A stretch of DNA of 64,000 nucleotides from Streptomyces sp. SKN60 (GTDB lineage Bacteria; Actinomycetota; Actinomycetes; Streptomycetales; Streptomycetaceae). The position numbers and the translations under genes are program-made. The notes under the pieces were generated by a model that was not told the origin of the DNA, ran no database searches, and was given only the letters and a program-made list of their open reading frames with translations. The stretch's first letter is position 1; every line of letters begins with the position of its first letter. The stretch lies in assembly GCF_026236535.1 (NCBI RefSeq), contig NZ_JAHTMW010000006.1:62001-126000 (forward strand), in the 5' to 3' direction. Positions 45,236 to 52,927 of the stretch are shown piece after piece.

Positions 45236-46510
45236 CTAGCGCCAGACGGCGCTGAAGGCGTCGAGCTGGGCCCAGGCGATCGGGGCGGTGGTGCGGGCGC
45301 CGTAGAGACGGACCGCGCGGTCGGAGCCGACCTCGACGCGGGCGACGGCGGGGCCGCCGGGGGTGTCGCCGGTGGGCACGGTGGCGCGGGCGGTGACGCT
45401 GGGGACGAGCGCGTCGGGCAGCGTGCCGAGCACGGTGTCGGTGGTGAAGGGGCCCCGGACCCCGCCGGAGAACTGCAGCGTGGTGGTGCCGGCCAGGCTG
45501 ATCAGGCGGGCCCTCGGGGTGTGCTGGTCGGCGCTCACGCCGGCGGCGAGCGCGAGCGGCTGCCAGTCGGTGAGGACCTTGACGCCGTCGGTCTCGGGCG
45601 CGGCGGAGAGCGACAGGATGGTGCAGGTCCGCGGGCCGGGGTTCTCGCAGGCGAAGCCGAAGTGCAGGTGCGGGACGCCGTCGCGGACGGAGACGGCCAT
45701 GCCCTCCGCCTCGCGCCAGGCGAGGCCGGGGCCCGCGGTGATGTGCCGGTGGTCGAGCTGGGCGCCGGTGGCCCACTCGAAGGCGGTGAGGTAGGTGTTG
45801 CCGGGCAGCGGCACGGTGTCGAGGCTCTGGCCCTTGAGCGTGTAGAGGACGCCGGCGTGGGACGTGTACCCCTGGAAGTCGGTGCCGTCGGCGGGCACGA
45901 CGGGAACGATCCGCTGGAGCTCCTGCCAGTCCCCCGCCGCCGCCCTGGCGAGCTCGTAGCGCGCGAAGGTCATGGCGCCGTCGAGGCTGTAGCGGAGCAC
46001 GAGTTCGCCGGCGCCGTGGTCGATCGTGGGCGTGAGGAACCGGGCGGCGGGGTCCGGGGTGTAGGCCGGGGTGTGGCGGGCGGTGCCGGAGTCGACGACG
46101 TCGCCGTCGGCGTACGCGAAGGAGACGACGGCGGTGCCGTACCCCTCGTTCTTGCTGTTGGGCGTGGAGGCGGCCTCGGTCCACAGCCAGATCGCCCCGG
46201 CGCGGTTCTCCACGCCGAGGTTGACGCCGTGGCCGAATCCGCGCAGATACATGTGGCCGGCGATCGCGCCGGTCGGGCGGAGGCGGGTGAGGCACAGGTC
46301 GCCGTGCGTCTTGCGGGTGGCGTAGTCGACCGGCGCGGACTCGTCGGGCAGTTGGAGCCCGCCGTCCATGATCTGCAGGACGAAGACGTCGCCGGAGACG
46401 GGGTCGATGCCGAAGGACTGCATGACCGTGGAGTTGTGGAGCGGGCGCCGGTGGAGCAGTTTGCCCACCGGGCCCGCGATGTCTATCTGTCCTGGGACGG
46501 TGATGCTCAA
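45236..46510 (-). CDS. TagC-like/phage receptor-binding-type beta-propeller protein
   Basis: This 424-residue protein has residues ~1-300 matching what is usually annotated in Streptomyces as 'teichoic acid biosynthesis protein C' or a P68 RBP/TagC-like beta-propeller (MQSFGIDPVSGDVFVLQI, GDLCLTRL, GHMYLRGFGHGVNLGVE, YLTAFEWATG, HITAGPGLAWREAEGMAV). A Gly/Thr-rich C-terminal domain (about 315-424) is homologous to the adjacent 151-residue secreted protein. No signal peptide is evident from the chosen TTG start (46510, AGAGGAG 8 nt upstream); a longer start at 46552 does not add one. The real function is unknown. Confidence 0.72.
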   Translation of the reverse strand: MSITVPGQIDIAGPVGKLLHRRPLHNSTVMQSFGIDPVSGDVFVLQIMDGGLQLPDESAPVDYATRKTHGDLCLTRLRPTGAIAGHMYLRGFGHGVNLGVENRAGAIWLWTEAASTPNSKNEGYGTAVVSFAYADGDVVDSGTARHTPAYTPDPAARFLTPTIDHGAGELVLRYSLDGAMTFARYELARAAAGDWQELQRIVPVVPADGTDFQGYTSHAGVLYTLKGQSLDTVPLPGNTYLTAFEWATGAQLDHRHITAGPGLAWREAEGMAVSVRDGVPHLHFGFACENPGPRTCTILSLSAAPETDGVKVLTDWQPLALAAGVSADQHTPRARLISLAGTTTLQFSGGVRGPFTTDTVLGTLPDALVPSVTARATVPTGDTPGGPAVARVEVGSDRAVRLYGARTTAPIAWAQLDAFSAVWR

Positions 46511-46647
46511 GGGCGCGGCTCCTCTGCGGAATCGGAAGAAAGGGCTCGTCACGGGCTTGTCACCGGCTCCTCACCGGCTCCTCACCGGCTTGTGCCGCAA
46601 GCTCGTGGTCGAACCGCGCCAGTGTGCCGCATCTCCGCTCGTGCGGA

Positions 46648-47298
46648 TCAGGCGAGGGTGTCGAGTGCGGCGAGGATGTCGGAGGGTTCGGCGCGCAGCG
46701 CGTAGTCGGTGTTGACGAAGGCCCAGCGGACGGTGCCGGCGCGGTCGACGACATAGGTCGCGGGCAGCGGCAGGGTGCGCGGGTGGCCGCCGTTGACGCG
46801 CTGGAGGTCGAAGCCGAGGCGTTCGTAGACGGCGGCCAGTTCGTCGGAGAGGTCGAAGGCGAGGCCGTACCGCCGGGCCGTGTCCGAGCCGAGGTCGCTG
46901 AGGACGTCGAAGGCGAGGGCGTGCTTCTCGGTGAGGGAGAGCGACTCGTCGGGCACCTGCGGGGAGACGGCCACCAGGCGCGCGCCGCGCGCGGTGATCT
47001 GCTCGTGGTGCTGCTGGAGGGCGCGCAGGGCGAGGTTGCAGTACGGGCACCAGGCGCCGCGGTAGAAGGTGAGCACGACGGGGCCGTCGGCGAGCAGTTC
47101 GTCGAGGGACACGGCTCCGCCGGTCGCGGAGGCGAGCGTGAAGCCCGGGGCCGTGTCGCCGACGGCCAGGGCGCGCCCGGCCTGCCCGGAGGCGGCGAGT
47201 TCGGCGCCGGCCCGGTCCATGACGGCCAGGATCTCGGCGGGGATGCGCTGTCCGCGCGCCTCGTGGACGGCACGCAGTTCGGCGTTGAGACAGGACAT
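46648..47298 (-). CDS. AhpC/TSA-family peroxiredoxin-like protein
   Basis: This is a 216-residue thioredoxin-fold protein. After an alpha-helical N-terminal extension (~45 residues) comes PGFTLASATGGAVSLDELL and VVLTFYRGAWCPYCNLALRALQ, with the redox pair Cys84-x-x-Cys87, then SPQVPDESLSLTEKHALAFDVLSD and TYVVDRAGTVRW. It is a PRX-like/AhpC-TSA-2 type peroxidase or reductase. The start at 47298 has GAGGAG 8 nt upstream. It diverges from the TetR gene; an operator lies 58 nt before its start, so the adjacent repressor very likely controls it. Confidence 0.9.
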   Translation of the reverse strand: MSCLNAELRAVHEARGQRIPAEILAVMDRAGAELAASGQAGRALAVGDTAPGFTLASATGGAVSLDELLADGPVVLTFYRGAWCPYCNLALRALQQHHEQITARGARLVAVSPQVPDESLSLTEKHALAFDVLSDLGSDTARRYGLAFDLSDELAAVYERLGFDLQRVNGGHPRTLPLPATYVVDRAGTVRWAFVNTDYALRAEPSDILAALDTLA

Positions 47299-47355
47299 GA
47301 ACACAACTCCTCAAGGTCGATCGACACATGACGGATCGCCGGCTCCGAATCAGAA

Positions 47356-47375
47356 CTTGGAACGACCGTTTCAAG
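47356..47375. promoter_or_regulatory. TetR operator copy 1 (before the peroxiredoxin)
   Basis: CTTGGAACGACCGTTTCAAG: arms CTTGGAAC and GTTTCAAG, complementary at 7 of 8 positions, 4-nt centre. It matches the copy at 47450-47469 except in the centre. It lies 58 nt upstream of the peroxiredoxin start. Confidence 0.75.
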
Positions 47376-47449
47376 ATAGCGACGAGGGAAGGCCCGCGCC
47401 AGGTCCCGACAGGATTCGGGGGGTGCCCGGGGGTCAACGGGCCGTCTAT

Positions 47450-47469
47450 CTTGGAACCGCTGTTTCAAG
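47450..47469. promoter_or_regulatory. TetR operator copy 2 (before the tetR gene)
   Basis: CTTGGAACCGCTGTTTCAAG, with the same arms as copy 1 and a 4-nt centre of different sequence. It ends 31 nt before the tetR ATG (47501), consistent with autoregulation. Confidence 0.75.
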
Positions 47470-47500
47470 ACTTCGGCTGGAGGGGTGGGCGGGGGCGCAC

Positions 47501-48103
47501 ATGGCGGACGTCAAGCACTTCGATCCGGACGCGACTCTGGAGACCGTCCTGCGGCTCTTCTGGCAGCGGGGTGCGGCCTCGACCGGTGTCCAGGACATCG
47601 TGACCGCGACCGGCGTCAACCGCTCCAGCCTCTACGCCACCTTCGGCGACAAGCAGGCCCTCTACCGGGCTGCCCTGAACCGCTACACAGACCTGCACTC
47701 CCGGCCCGCCTTCCGGCACCTCGCGGAGGACGGACGCGGTCTGCCGGCGGTCGTCGCGTTCTTCGACTCGCTGATCGAGGTGCGCTGTTCGGGGCCGTAC
47801 GCCCGCTGGGGATGTCTGGTCGTCAACGCCCACGCCGGTGCGGAGAACGGCGACCCCGAGGTACGCGCCCTGCTCGACGCGCACCACGAGTGGCTGCGCG
47901 AGGCGCTGCACACGGCCCTGCTCGGCGCGGCGGAGCGGGGACAGCTCGCGCCGGGCGTCGATCCCGCGTCCGCCGCCGGCGTGCTCGCCCTCCTCGCGTA
48001 CGGCGTCAACCTGCGCTCACGCGCGGGCGCCGACGCCACCGACCTCACCGACTCCGTACGCGCCGCCCTGGCCCCGCTCGCCGCCCCGACCGCATGTTCT
48101 TGA
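47501..48103 (+). CDS. TetR-family repressor
   Basis: This 200-residue protein has an N-terminal HTH (TLETVLRLFWQRGAASTGVQDIVTATGVNRSSLYATFGDKQALYRAALNRY region, recognition helix VNRSSLYATFG), typical of the YcdC/AcrR-like TetR branch, and a helical ligand-binding C-terminal domain (LLALLAYGVNLRSRAG). The two CTTGGAAC-N4-GTTTCAAG operators flank its divergent promoter with the peroxiredoxin. The downstream binding-protein gene starts 22 nt after the stop, so a tetR-sbp operon is likely. The inducer is unknown. Confidence 0.92.
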   Translation: MADVKHFDPDATLETVLRLFWQRGAASTGVQDIVTATGVNRSSLYATFGDKQALYRAALNRYTDLHSRPAFRHLAEDGRGLPAVVAFFDSLIEVRCSGPYARWGCLVVNAHAGAENGDPEVRALLDAHHEWLREALHTALLGAAERGQLAPGVDPASAAGVLALLAYGVNLRSRAGADATDLTDSVRAALAPLAAPTACS

Positions 48104-48125
48104 CGACCCTCGGGAGACGCCCCGC

Positions 48126-49223
48126 ATGCACACCTCACCCGCCGTCCGGATCGGCGCCCTCGCCCCGCTGACCCCGCCCGGCTGGGCCGAGGCGGGCCGG
48201 CATCTCCTCGCCGGCCTCGACCTGGCCGTACGCGACACCAACGCGGCCGGCGGCATCGACGGGCGCCCGCTGGAGCTGGTGGTCCGCGACACCGCGGCCG
48301 ATCCGGCGCGGGCCGCGGCGGCCGTGGACGAACTGGCCGGCCTGGGCGTGGCCGCGCTGGCCGGCGAGTACCACAGCGTGGTGGCGCGCGCGGCCGCCGC
48401 CCGGGCCGACGCCCTCGGCCTGCCGTTCCTCTGCTCGTCGGCGGTGCTCGACGCGCTCACCGACCACCCCACGGAGTGGGTGGCGCGCATCGCCCCGCCC
48501 CAGTCGCGCGGCTGGCGGGGTTACGCGGACTTCCTCCTCGGCCGGCTCGGCGCGGACCGGTGCCGGATCGCCGTGGCGGCCGACCCCGGCGTCTACTGGG
48601 AGGCCGGCATCCGCGTCCTGCGCGAGCACCTCGCCCCGTACGACGGCGAGGTCGTCGTCCTCGACGCGCGCGCCCTCGGGCCCGAGGGCGTGTGCGACGC
48701 GCTCGTCGCCCACCACGCTTCGGCCCTGCTGCTCCTCGTCGGCCATCCGGAGCCCGCGGTCCCCCTCGTCCGGGCCGTCCGCCGCGACGAGCGCCTCGCC
48801 GGCATCCTGCTCGGCGCCCCGGCCGGTCAGCCCGAACTCCCTTCCTGGGCCTCGCTCCTGGGCGCGGACGGCGCCGGAATCCCCTTCCTGCGCTATCTGC
48901 CCGACCTGCCCGAAGGCCTCACGCCGCTCGGCGCGCGCGTCGCGGCGGCCCTGCGCGAACGGCTCGCCGAGGAGCCCTCGTTCGTGGCCTTCGAGGGGTA
49001 CGACACGGGTGTCGTCCTCGCCGAACTGCTGCGCGCCCACGGCCCGGACCGGACCCGCCTCGCCCCGGCCTGGAGAAAGGTCGCCGTCGAGGGCACCCGG
49101 GGCCCGATCCGCTTCTCCCGCGTGCCGGGCATCGGCGTCCGGCAGTGGGACGGCGCGCCGGTCCAGGTCGTCGACCGCGACCCGGCGGACCCGGCCCGCT
49201 TCCGGGTCCGCCACACCGTCTGA
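48126..49223 (+). CDS. Signal-less type I periplasmic-binding-fold (branched-chain amino acid type) ligand-binding protein
   Basis: This 365-residue protein resembles Leu/Ile/Val-binding or AmiC-type receptors: IGALAPLTPPGWAEAGRHLLAGLDLAVRDTNAAGGIDG, ELVVRDTAADPARAAAAVDELAG, AALAGEYHSVVARAAA and FVAFEGYDTGVVLAELL. There is no signal peptide, lipobox or transporter gene nearby, so it is probably cytoplasmic and may sense a small molecule, as AmiC does. It follows the TetR gene by 22 nt (GGGAG upstream), suggesting joint regulation. Confidence 0.82.
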   Translation: MHTSPAVRIGALAPLTPPGWAEAGRHLLAGLDLAVRDTNAAGGIDGRPLELVVRDTAADPARAAAAVDELAGLGVAALAGEYHSVVARAAAARADALGLPFLCSSAVLDALTDHPTEWVARIAPPQSRGWRGYADFLLGRLGADRCRIAVAADPGVYWEAGIRVLREHLAPYDGEVVVLDARALGPEGVCDALVAHHASALLLLVGHPEPAVPLVRAVRRDERLAGILLGAPAGQPELPSWASLLGADGAGIPFLRYLPDLPEGLTPLGARVAAALRERLAEEPSFVAFEGYDTGVVLAELLRAHGPDRTRLAPAWRKVAVEGTRGPIRFSRVPGIGVRQWDGAPVQVVDRDPADPARFRVRHTV

Positions 49224-49296
49224 AGCGCGGCCTTCTGCGGCCGACCGCTCCGAAATCCCCGTGCCGGGGCCGCCGTCGCCCTGTGATACTCCCCCG

Positions 49297-50208
49297 ATGA
49301 CCACCCTGCCCGCCGCCGCACTCGACTCGCTGTCCGGGCTCGCCTTCGGCGATGCCTTCGGTGACCGCTGGTTCGGCATCCTGCGCCGCGAGGGACCGGC
49401 GGCCCTGGAGTCCCGGACCCCGCCGCCGGAGCCGCTGTGGCGCTGGAGCGACGACACCGCCCAAGCGCTCGTCCTCGTCCGGGAACTCGCCGAGGGCGCC
49501 GGCACCGTCGACCAGGACCGCCTCGCCCGCCGGCTCGCCGAGGCCTACACCGCCGACACCCACCGCGGCTACGGGGCCTCCATGCACGACGTACTGCGCC
49601 GGATCGGCGCGGGCGAGCCCTGGCGCGAGGTGGTCGCCGGGCAGTTCGAGGGCATGGGGTCGTGGGGCAACGGCGCGGCCATGCGGGTGGCACCGCTCGG
49701 CGCCTGGCTCGCCGACGACCTCGACGCCGTCGCCGAGCAGGCCGCCCGGCAGAGCGCCGTCTCGCACCACCACCCGGAGGCGGTCGCCGGGGCGGTGGCG
49801 GTCGCCGTCGCCGCCGCACTGGCCACCCGCAGCCGCGGGGCCGCCGCCCCCGCGCGCCCGGACTTCCTCCACGCCGTCGCCGCACGGCTCCCCGTGGGCG
49901 ACGTCCGGTCCGGCGTACGGATCGCGGCCCGGATGCCCGCGCACACCTCCGTCCGGCACGCCGCCGAAGTCCTCGGCTCCGGTTACCGCATGTCGGGCCC
50001 CGACACCGTCCCGTACGCCCTCTGGTGCGCGGCGGCCCACCTCGACGACCTCCACGAGGGCCTCTGGACCACGGTCGCGGGCCGCGGCGACATCGACACC
50101 ACGTGCGCCGTCGCGGGCGGGATCATCGCGGCCCGCACCGGCGTCGCCGCGCTCCCGCCCGCCTGGCACGCGGCCCGCGAGCCGCTGCCTCCGGTCGTCG
50201 CCGGGTAG
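49297..50208 (+). CDS. ADP-ribosylglycohydrolase (DraG-like)
   Basis: This is a 303-residue all-alpha protein of the DraG/ARH family. Metal-binding signatures: GLAFGDAFGDRW, WSDDTAQAL (equivalent to TDDT), and GRGDIDTTCAVAGGIIA. These bind two Mg ions and remove ADP-ribose from protein or nucleic acid. Start ATG 49297. It lies 73 nt after the binding-protein gene and is convergent with the acyl-CoA dehydrogenase gene. Whether its target is protein or DNA is not evident. Confidence 0.92.
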   Translation: MTTLPAAALDSLSGLAFGDAFGDRWFGILRREGPAALESRTPPPEPLWRWSDDTAQALVLVRELAEGAGTVDQDRLARRLAEAYTADTHRGYGASMHDVLRRIGAGEPWREVVAGQFEGMGSWGNGAAMRVAPLGAWLADDLDAVAEQAARQSAVSHHHPEAVAGAVAVAVAAALATRSRGAAAPARPDFLHAVAARLPVGDVRSGVRIAARMPAHTSVRHAAEVLGSGYRMSGPDTVPYALWCAAAHLDDLHEGLWTTVAGRGDIDTTCAVAGGIIAARTGVAALPPAWHAAREPLPPVVAG

Positions 50209-50227
50209 TACCGGGGTCGGTCGTCCG

Positions 50228-51418
50228 TCAGCGGCGGACGCGGGGCATGCCCAGGCCGATCCAGGAGATGATCTCGCGCTGGATCTCGTTGTTGCCGCCG
50301 CCGAAGGTGAAGATGACGGCGGAGCGGTAGCCGCGTTCGAGTTCGCCGTGGAGGACCGCGCCGGCGGAGCCCTCCTTGAGGGCGCCGGCCGCGCCGGTGA
50401 CCTCCATGAGGGCGGCGTAGGCGTCGCGGCGGGCCTCGGAGCCGTAGACCTTGACGGCGGAGGCGTCCTGGGGGGTGAGGGTGCCGTGCTGGACGGCGTT
50501 CACCATCTGCCAGTTGAGGAGTTTCATCGCGTCGAGGCGGACGTGGGTGCGGGCCAGGGTGCGGCGGACCCAGCCGAGGTCGAGGACGCGGCGGCCGTCG
50601 GCGAGCTTGGTGTCGGCGGCCCAGCGCTGCACGTCGTGCAGGGCGCGGATGGCCATGGTGCCGTGGGCGGCGAGCGTGACGCGCTCGTGGTTGAGCTGGT
50701 TGGTGATCAGCCGCCAGCCCTTGTTCTCCTCGCCGACCCGGCGCGAGCAGGGGACGCGGACGTTCTCGTAGTAGCTCGCGGTGGTGTCGTGGGAAGCGAG
50801 GGTGTTGATGAGGGTGCAGGAGTAGCCGGGGTCGCCGGTCGGCACCAGCAGCATGGTGATGCCCTTGTGCGGCGGGGCGGCCGGGTCGGTGCGGACGGCG
50901 AGCCAGACCCAGTCGGCGGTGTCGCCGTTGGTGGTCCAGATCTTCTGCCCGTCGACCGTGTAGTGCCCGGTGGTCTCGTCGCCCTCGCGGACGGCCCGGG
51001 TCTTGAGCGCGGCGAGGTCGGTGCCGGCGTCGGGCTCGCTGTAGCCGATCGCGAAGTCGATCTCGCCGGAGAGGATCCTCGGCAGGAAGTAGGCCTTCTG
51101 CTCGTCCGTGCCGAACTGCATGATCGTCGGCCCGACGGTGTTCAGGGCCATCAGCGGCAGCGGCACGCCGGCCTGGGCGGCCTCGTCGAAGAAGATGAAC
51201 TGTTCCATCGGGGTCAGGCCGCGTCCCCCGTACTCGGTGGGCCAGCCGACCCCCAGCCAGCCGTCGGTGCCCAGCCGGCGCACGGTCTCGCGGTAGAAGC
51301 GCTTCTGGGAGGCGGGGTCGGCATACCGGGCGTGCACGTCCTCGGGGACCAGCTCGGTGAAGTACGCGCGCAGTTCGGCGCGGAGGCGGTGCTGGGCGGG
51401 CGTGTACTCGAGGTGCAT
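50228..51418 (-). CDS. Acyl-CoA dehydrogenase (steroid/fatty-acid type)
   Basis: This 396-residue flavoprotein is of the acyl-CoA dehydrogenase family: GWPTEYGGRGLTPMEQFIF, AIGYSEPDAGTDLAAL, QKIWTTNGDTADWVWL, TTASYYENVRVP, and a C-terminal TFGGGNNEIQREII with the FAD/substrate contacts. Its layout matches ChsE/FadE subunits that work as heterotetramers in side-chain oxidation, but no second FadE subunit is here. The start is ATG 51418 with GGGAG upstream. A KstR-type site (51463-51476) lies 45 nt before the start. Confidence 0.9.
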   Translation of the reverse strand: MHLEYTPAQHRLRAELRAYFTELVPEDVHARYADPASQKRFYRETVRRLGTDGWLGVGWPTEYGGRGLTPMEQFIFFDEAAQAGVPLPLMALNTVGPTIMQFGTDEQKAYFLPRILSGEIDFAIGYSEPDAGTDLAALKTRAVREGDETTGHYTVDGQKIWTTNGDTADWVWLAVRTDPAAPPHKGITMLLVPTGDPGYSCTLINTLASHDTTASYYENVRVPCSRRVGEENKGWRLITNQLNHERVTLAAHGTMAIRALHDVQRWAADTKLADGRRVLDLGWVRRTLARTHVRLDAMKLLNWQMVNAVQHGTLTPQDASAVKVYGSEARRDAYAALMEVTGAAGALKEGSAGAVLHGELERGYRSAVIFTFGGGNNEIQREIISWIGLGMPRVRR

Positions 51419-51462
51419 GGCGTCTCCCGTGGCAGGTGGCTCCGCGCGGTGGTGCGCCACGG

Positions 51463-51476
51463 TAGAACGTGTTCCA
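51463..51476. promoter_or_regulatory. KstR-type operator before the acyl-CoA dehydrogenase
   Basis: TAGAACGTGTTCCA matches the KstR consensus TnnAACnnGTTnnA of cholesterol-catabolism regulons in actinobacteria. It lies 45 nt upstream of the acyl-CoA dehydrogenase start. Confidence 0.65.
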
Positions 51477-51553
51477 TAAATGCGGAAGGCCCGTGCGGGG
51501 CCGATCCCGGACGGGCCGTTCCGCCGCCCCCGGGAGCGGGGGCCGAGCGCTTC

Positions 51554-51763
51554 TCAGGGGAGCAGCTCGTCCATGCACGCCTGCCCCTTCTCCGCCATGC
51601 GCCGCTCGGCCCAGGCGATGTTCTTCGGATTCACGTCACGGCCGGACGCGAGGACGACGTCCTCGGCCGTGTACTCGCCCTCGGACCCCGCGTGGAGCAG
51701 CCGGTCGGGTGTCGGGCGGTCCCCCCCGACCCCCCGGGACGTCTTGTCGGTGTCACCGTTCAT
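51554..51763 (-). CDS. Small hypothetical protein, 69 residues
   Basis: A short open frame with a good GAGGAGG ribosome-binding site just before ATG 51763 and Streptomyces codon use. It has an acidic N-terminal half (NGDTDKTSRGVGGDRPTPD) and the conserved-looking end DVVLASGRDVNPKNIAWAERRMAEKGQACMDELLP region. It is probably cytosolic and of unknown function; similar small proteins are widespread in streptomycetes, as I recall. It diverges from the siderophore-interacting protein gene. Confidence 0.65.
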   Translation of the reverse strand: MNGDTDKTSRGVGGDRPTPDRLLHAGSEGEYTAEDVVLASGRDVNPKNIAWAERRMAEKGQACMDELLP

Positions 51764-51780
51764 GCCGCGAGCCTCCTCTT

Positions 51781-51796
51781 CTGCAATGTTCTGCAG
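51781..51796. promoter_or_regulatory. Inverted repeat upstream of the small gene
   Basis: CTGCA-ATGTTC-TGCAG is a perfect 5-bp inverted repeat located 18 nt before the small gene start at 51763, in the promoter side of a divergent intergenic region. It could be an operator; no family is assigned. Confidence 0.35.
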
Positions 51797-51828
51797 GCAC
51801 TCGCCATTCTCGTGTCCCGGTCGCGGCC

Positions 51829-51869
51829 CCGCATCCGGGCCCGCGTCCGGGCCCGCGTCCGGGCCCGGG
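51829..51869. repeat. GC-rich 12-bp tandem repeat
   Basis: The unit CCGGGCCCGCGT is repeated twice perfectly (51835-51858) and then partially. It is part of a repeat-rich intergenic region. Confidence 0.75.
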
Positions 51870-51944
51870 ACCAGGTCGTGTCGGTCGCGTGTCGGCGGCG
51901 TGTCGGTCGCGGCCGGGAGTGTGGGGGCACGAGGAAGCGAGCCC

Positions 51945-51989
51945 GCGGAGTTCGTGGAGTCCGTGGAGTCCGTGGAGTCCGTGGAGTCC
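51945..51989. repeat. 9-bp tandem repeat upstream of the siderophore-interacting protein gene
   Basis: Four exact GTGGAGTCC copies (51954-51989) follow one degenerate GCGGAGTTC. The array ends 23 nt before the ATG at 52013, so it is in the leader or promoter of that gene. Confidence 0.9.
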
Positions 51990-52012
51990 GCAAGCCCGGA
52001 AAGGGAGCCCCC

Positions 52013-52927
52013 ATGACGACACAACGCCGCGACACCGCCTTCCCCCTGCGCCGGGTGCGGGTGACGGGCGTCCGTACGGTCACCCCGCGGATGGTGCGGG
52101 TCACCCTGGGTGACCCGTCCCTGGCCGACGCGCCGCTCGACCGGCCCGACGCGCAGGTGAAGCTGTACTTCCCGCGCCCGGGGCAGACGGAGCCGGAGCT
52201 GCCGGCGCCGGACCCGGGCGGGGACGTGATGCGCTGGTACGGGGCCTTCGCGGCGATCCCGGAGGAGCGGCGGCCGTGGATGCGGAGCTACACGGTCCGG
52301 GCGCACGACGCGGAGGCCGGGACCGTCGACATCGACTTCTTCCTCCACGGGGGTGGTGATGGCACGGACGGGCCGGCGACGCGGTGGGCGCGGGGTGCGC
52401 GGGTCGGGGACGTGCTGGGGATGTTCGGGCCGTCGGACCTCTTCGCCACGCCGGTGGACCCCGGATCCGGCGACTGGGCGCTGCTCGTCGCCGACGCCTG
52501 CGCCCTGCCCGCCCTGGCCACGGTCGTCCGGGCCCTGCCGCCCGGGCACCGGGCCGTCGCCTTCGTCCAGGTCGCCGGGCCGGAGGAGCGGCAGCCGCTG
52601 CCGACGGCCGGGGACCTGACCGTGCACTGGCTGTACGGGGAGGGGCCCGGGCTCGTGGTGTCGGCGGTACGGGCGGCGGTCGGGCTTCCGGAGGGCGCGC
52701 CGTACGCGTGGCTGGCCGGGGAGGCCGGGGCCGTACGGGCGCTGCGGCGGCACCTGGTCGAGGAGCGCGGGGCGGACCGGCGCACGATCGATTTCGCCGG
52801 GTACTGGCGCCGCCGCCTCACCCAGGACGACGCGCCGACCCCGGAGGACCTGGCGGAGGCCCGGGAACGGCTCGCGCTGCACGCCGAGCGGGTTCCCGGA
52901 CCCGCTGGGCCGCCTCCCGCACGGTGA
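52013..52927 (+). CDS. Siderophore-interacting protein (FAD ferric reductase, ViuB family)
   Basis: This 304-residue protein of the SIP family has RVTLGDPSLADAPLDRPDAQVKLYFP, the FAD-binding MRSYTVRAHD and IDFFLHGGGDG, GPATRWARGARVGDVLGMFGPSDLF, then the NAD(P)H domain (LLVADACALPALATVVRAL, YAWLAGEAGAVRALRRHL) and the terminal GYWR. It reduces ferric siderophores to release iron. ATG 52013 with AAGGGAG 6 nt before. Upstream is a repeat-rich 249-bp region, and no canonical DmdR/IdeR iron box is seen by eye. Its 3' end overlaps the convergent SARP gene by 110 bp. Confidence 0.92.
   Translation: MTTQRRDTAFPLRRVRVTGVRTVTPRMVRVTLGDPSLADAPLDRPDAQVKLYFPRPGQTEPELPAPDPGGDVMRWYGAFAAIPEERRPWMRSYTVRAHDAEAGTVDIDFFLHGGGDGTDGPATRWARGARVGDVLGMFGPSDLFATPVDPGSGDWALLVADACALPALATVVRALPPGHRAVAFVQVAGPEERQPLPTAGDLTVHWLYGEGPGLVVSAVRAAVGLPEGAPYAWLAGEAGAVRALRRHLVEERGADRRTIDFAGYWRRRLTQDDAPTPEDLAEARERLALHAERVPGPAGPPPAR

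Noticed and set aside
51829..51989. Tandem repeats as a CRISPR array
   Set aside because: Units of 9 and 12 bp without spacers are simple tandem repeats, and there are no cas genes.
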